Notes under the pieces: generated by a model
Database searches by the model: none
What the model was told of the DNA's origin: nothing
Seen by the model: the letters and a program-made list of their open reading frames with translations, nothing else
Part shown: piece by piece, positions 40,866 to 41,258 of the stretch
Numbering within the stretch: position 1 is the first letter of the stretch
Layout: every line of letters begins with the position of its first letter
From: Vitrella brassicaformis
Taxonomy: Eukaryota > Sar > Vitrellaceae
Assembly: GCA_001179505.1 (NCBI GenBank)
Contig: CDMY01000369.1
Coordinates: 1 to 41,258 of the forward strand
DNA length: 41,258 nt
Direction of reading: 5' to 3'
Translations under genes and position numbers: made by a program

Positions 40866-41258
40866 ATGAGTCTGAGTGGTGAGGTCACGCCTCGTCAAGA
40901 GGGTGATCACGACCCACACCAACACACTGAGGTGGACGCCACAGTCGGTGATGTCGAGATGGGTGGCGTGAAGGCTGCTGTGGCAGATCTCTGCCTCGAG
41001 GAGGAGGGAGGTGGTGCTTCCGGTGGTCACAATGGCCAAGAGGAAGGTCAACAGCCCTCGCCTCTCGAGCAGCTATGCGCCTTCGCTCTCAAGTGGGAGA
41101 GTCTGACATCATGCGACGCATCTGGTGTGGAACGCTGTGTCTCATCTGGTGGCGGCATCTCTATGGTCGGTCGCGGCCGTGGCAAGGCTCTTACCATGCC
41201 CGCTTGGGTGACCAGGATGCGACCCCATCAGCAGATGAATGAGACTGAGGCGGAAAGC
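40866..41258 (+). CDS. N-terminal part of unknown acidic protein with RGRG segment, runs off the window
   Basis: The frame is open from ATG at 40866 to the last base, giving 131 aa with no stop. It starts MSLSGEVTPRQEGDHD, then an acidic, Gly-rich stretch (DVEMGGVKAAVADLCLEEE), then LCAFALKWESLTSCDAS. It ends with VGRGRGKALTMPAWVTRMR. A 'GRGRG...LPAWxT' segment is common near the N-terminus of eukaryotic splicing and RNA-binding proteins, but this alone does not identify the family. The rest of the gene is outside the window. Confidence 0.6.
   Translation, partial: MSLSGEVTPRQEGDHDPHQHTEVDATVGDVEMGGVKAAVADLCLEEEGGGASGGHNGQEEGQQPSPLEQLCAFALKWESLTSCDASGVERCVSSGGGISMVGRGRGKALTMPAWVTRMRPHQQMNETEAES

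Overview
The window looks nuclear and eukaryotic. It is GC-rich and gene-dense, with genes on both strands, mostly GT-AG introns of about 50-200 nt, and introns and spacers full of (CA/TG)n, (CAGA)n, (GGAT)n and similar microsatellites. One gene, an FKBP, has a three-part presequence: a signal peptide, a transit peptide with Phe at +1, and a twin-Arg lumen signal. That points to a photosynthetic organism with a red-type secondary plastid. Gene texture and the presence of an LCAT-type lipase suggest a photosynthetic alveolate such as a chromerid (Vitrella-like), but this is inference. I found no transposon ORF, rRNA, tRNA or CRISPR array.

Layout. 103-1312 (+): 3' part of a possibly thioredoxin-fold protein. 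2257-4222 (-): F-box-like protein. 5237-7887 (+): FAD synthase with PAPS-reductase and molybdopterin-binding domains. 9979-14053 (-): large Gln/His/Gly-rich unknown protein. 14617-16949 (-): RlmI-like SAM methyltransferase. 17075-20847 (+): WD40-type protein. 21332-22919 (-): PAPS-dependent sulfotransferase. 23082-23619 (+): small charged protein. 23953-27906 (-): coiled-coil and Ser-rich protein. 28523-31098 (-): delta-COP. 31449-33758 (+): LCAT-like lipase/acyltransferase. 34342-35086 (+): lumenal FKBP. 35498-37476 (-): trypsin-like protease fused to a coiled coil. 38045-39252 (-): MerC-like His-rich membrane protein. 39633-40122 (-): small secreted Cys-rich protein. 40866-end (+): start of a further gene.

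Gene models were joined by hand. Every complete model has exon phases that match and a total length divisible by three. The genes are mostly unrelated housekeeping and lineage-specific functions and do not form a pathway. FAD synthase, delta-COP, the rRNA-type methyltransferase and the FKBP are core cell functions.

The most unusual non-coding signal is a 29-bp motif present in three near-identical copies, at 23019, 31288 and 40472. A 20-bp core occurs at 14401 and a weaker copy at 39418. All copies lie 30-370 bp upstream of start codons, and the three best are each between divergent genes. A second repeat of 71 bp (56/71 identical) occurs at 35306 and 37533. Introns also carry TG-rich tracts next to their 3' splice sites, in the sense orientation on both strands.
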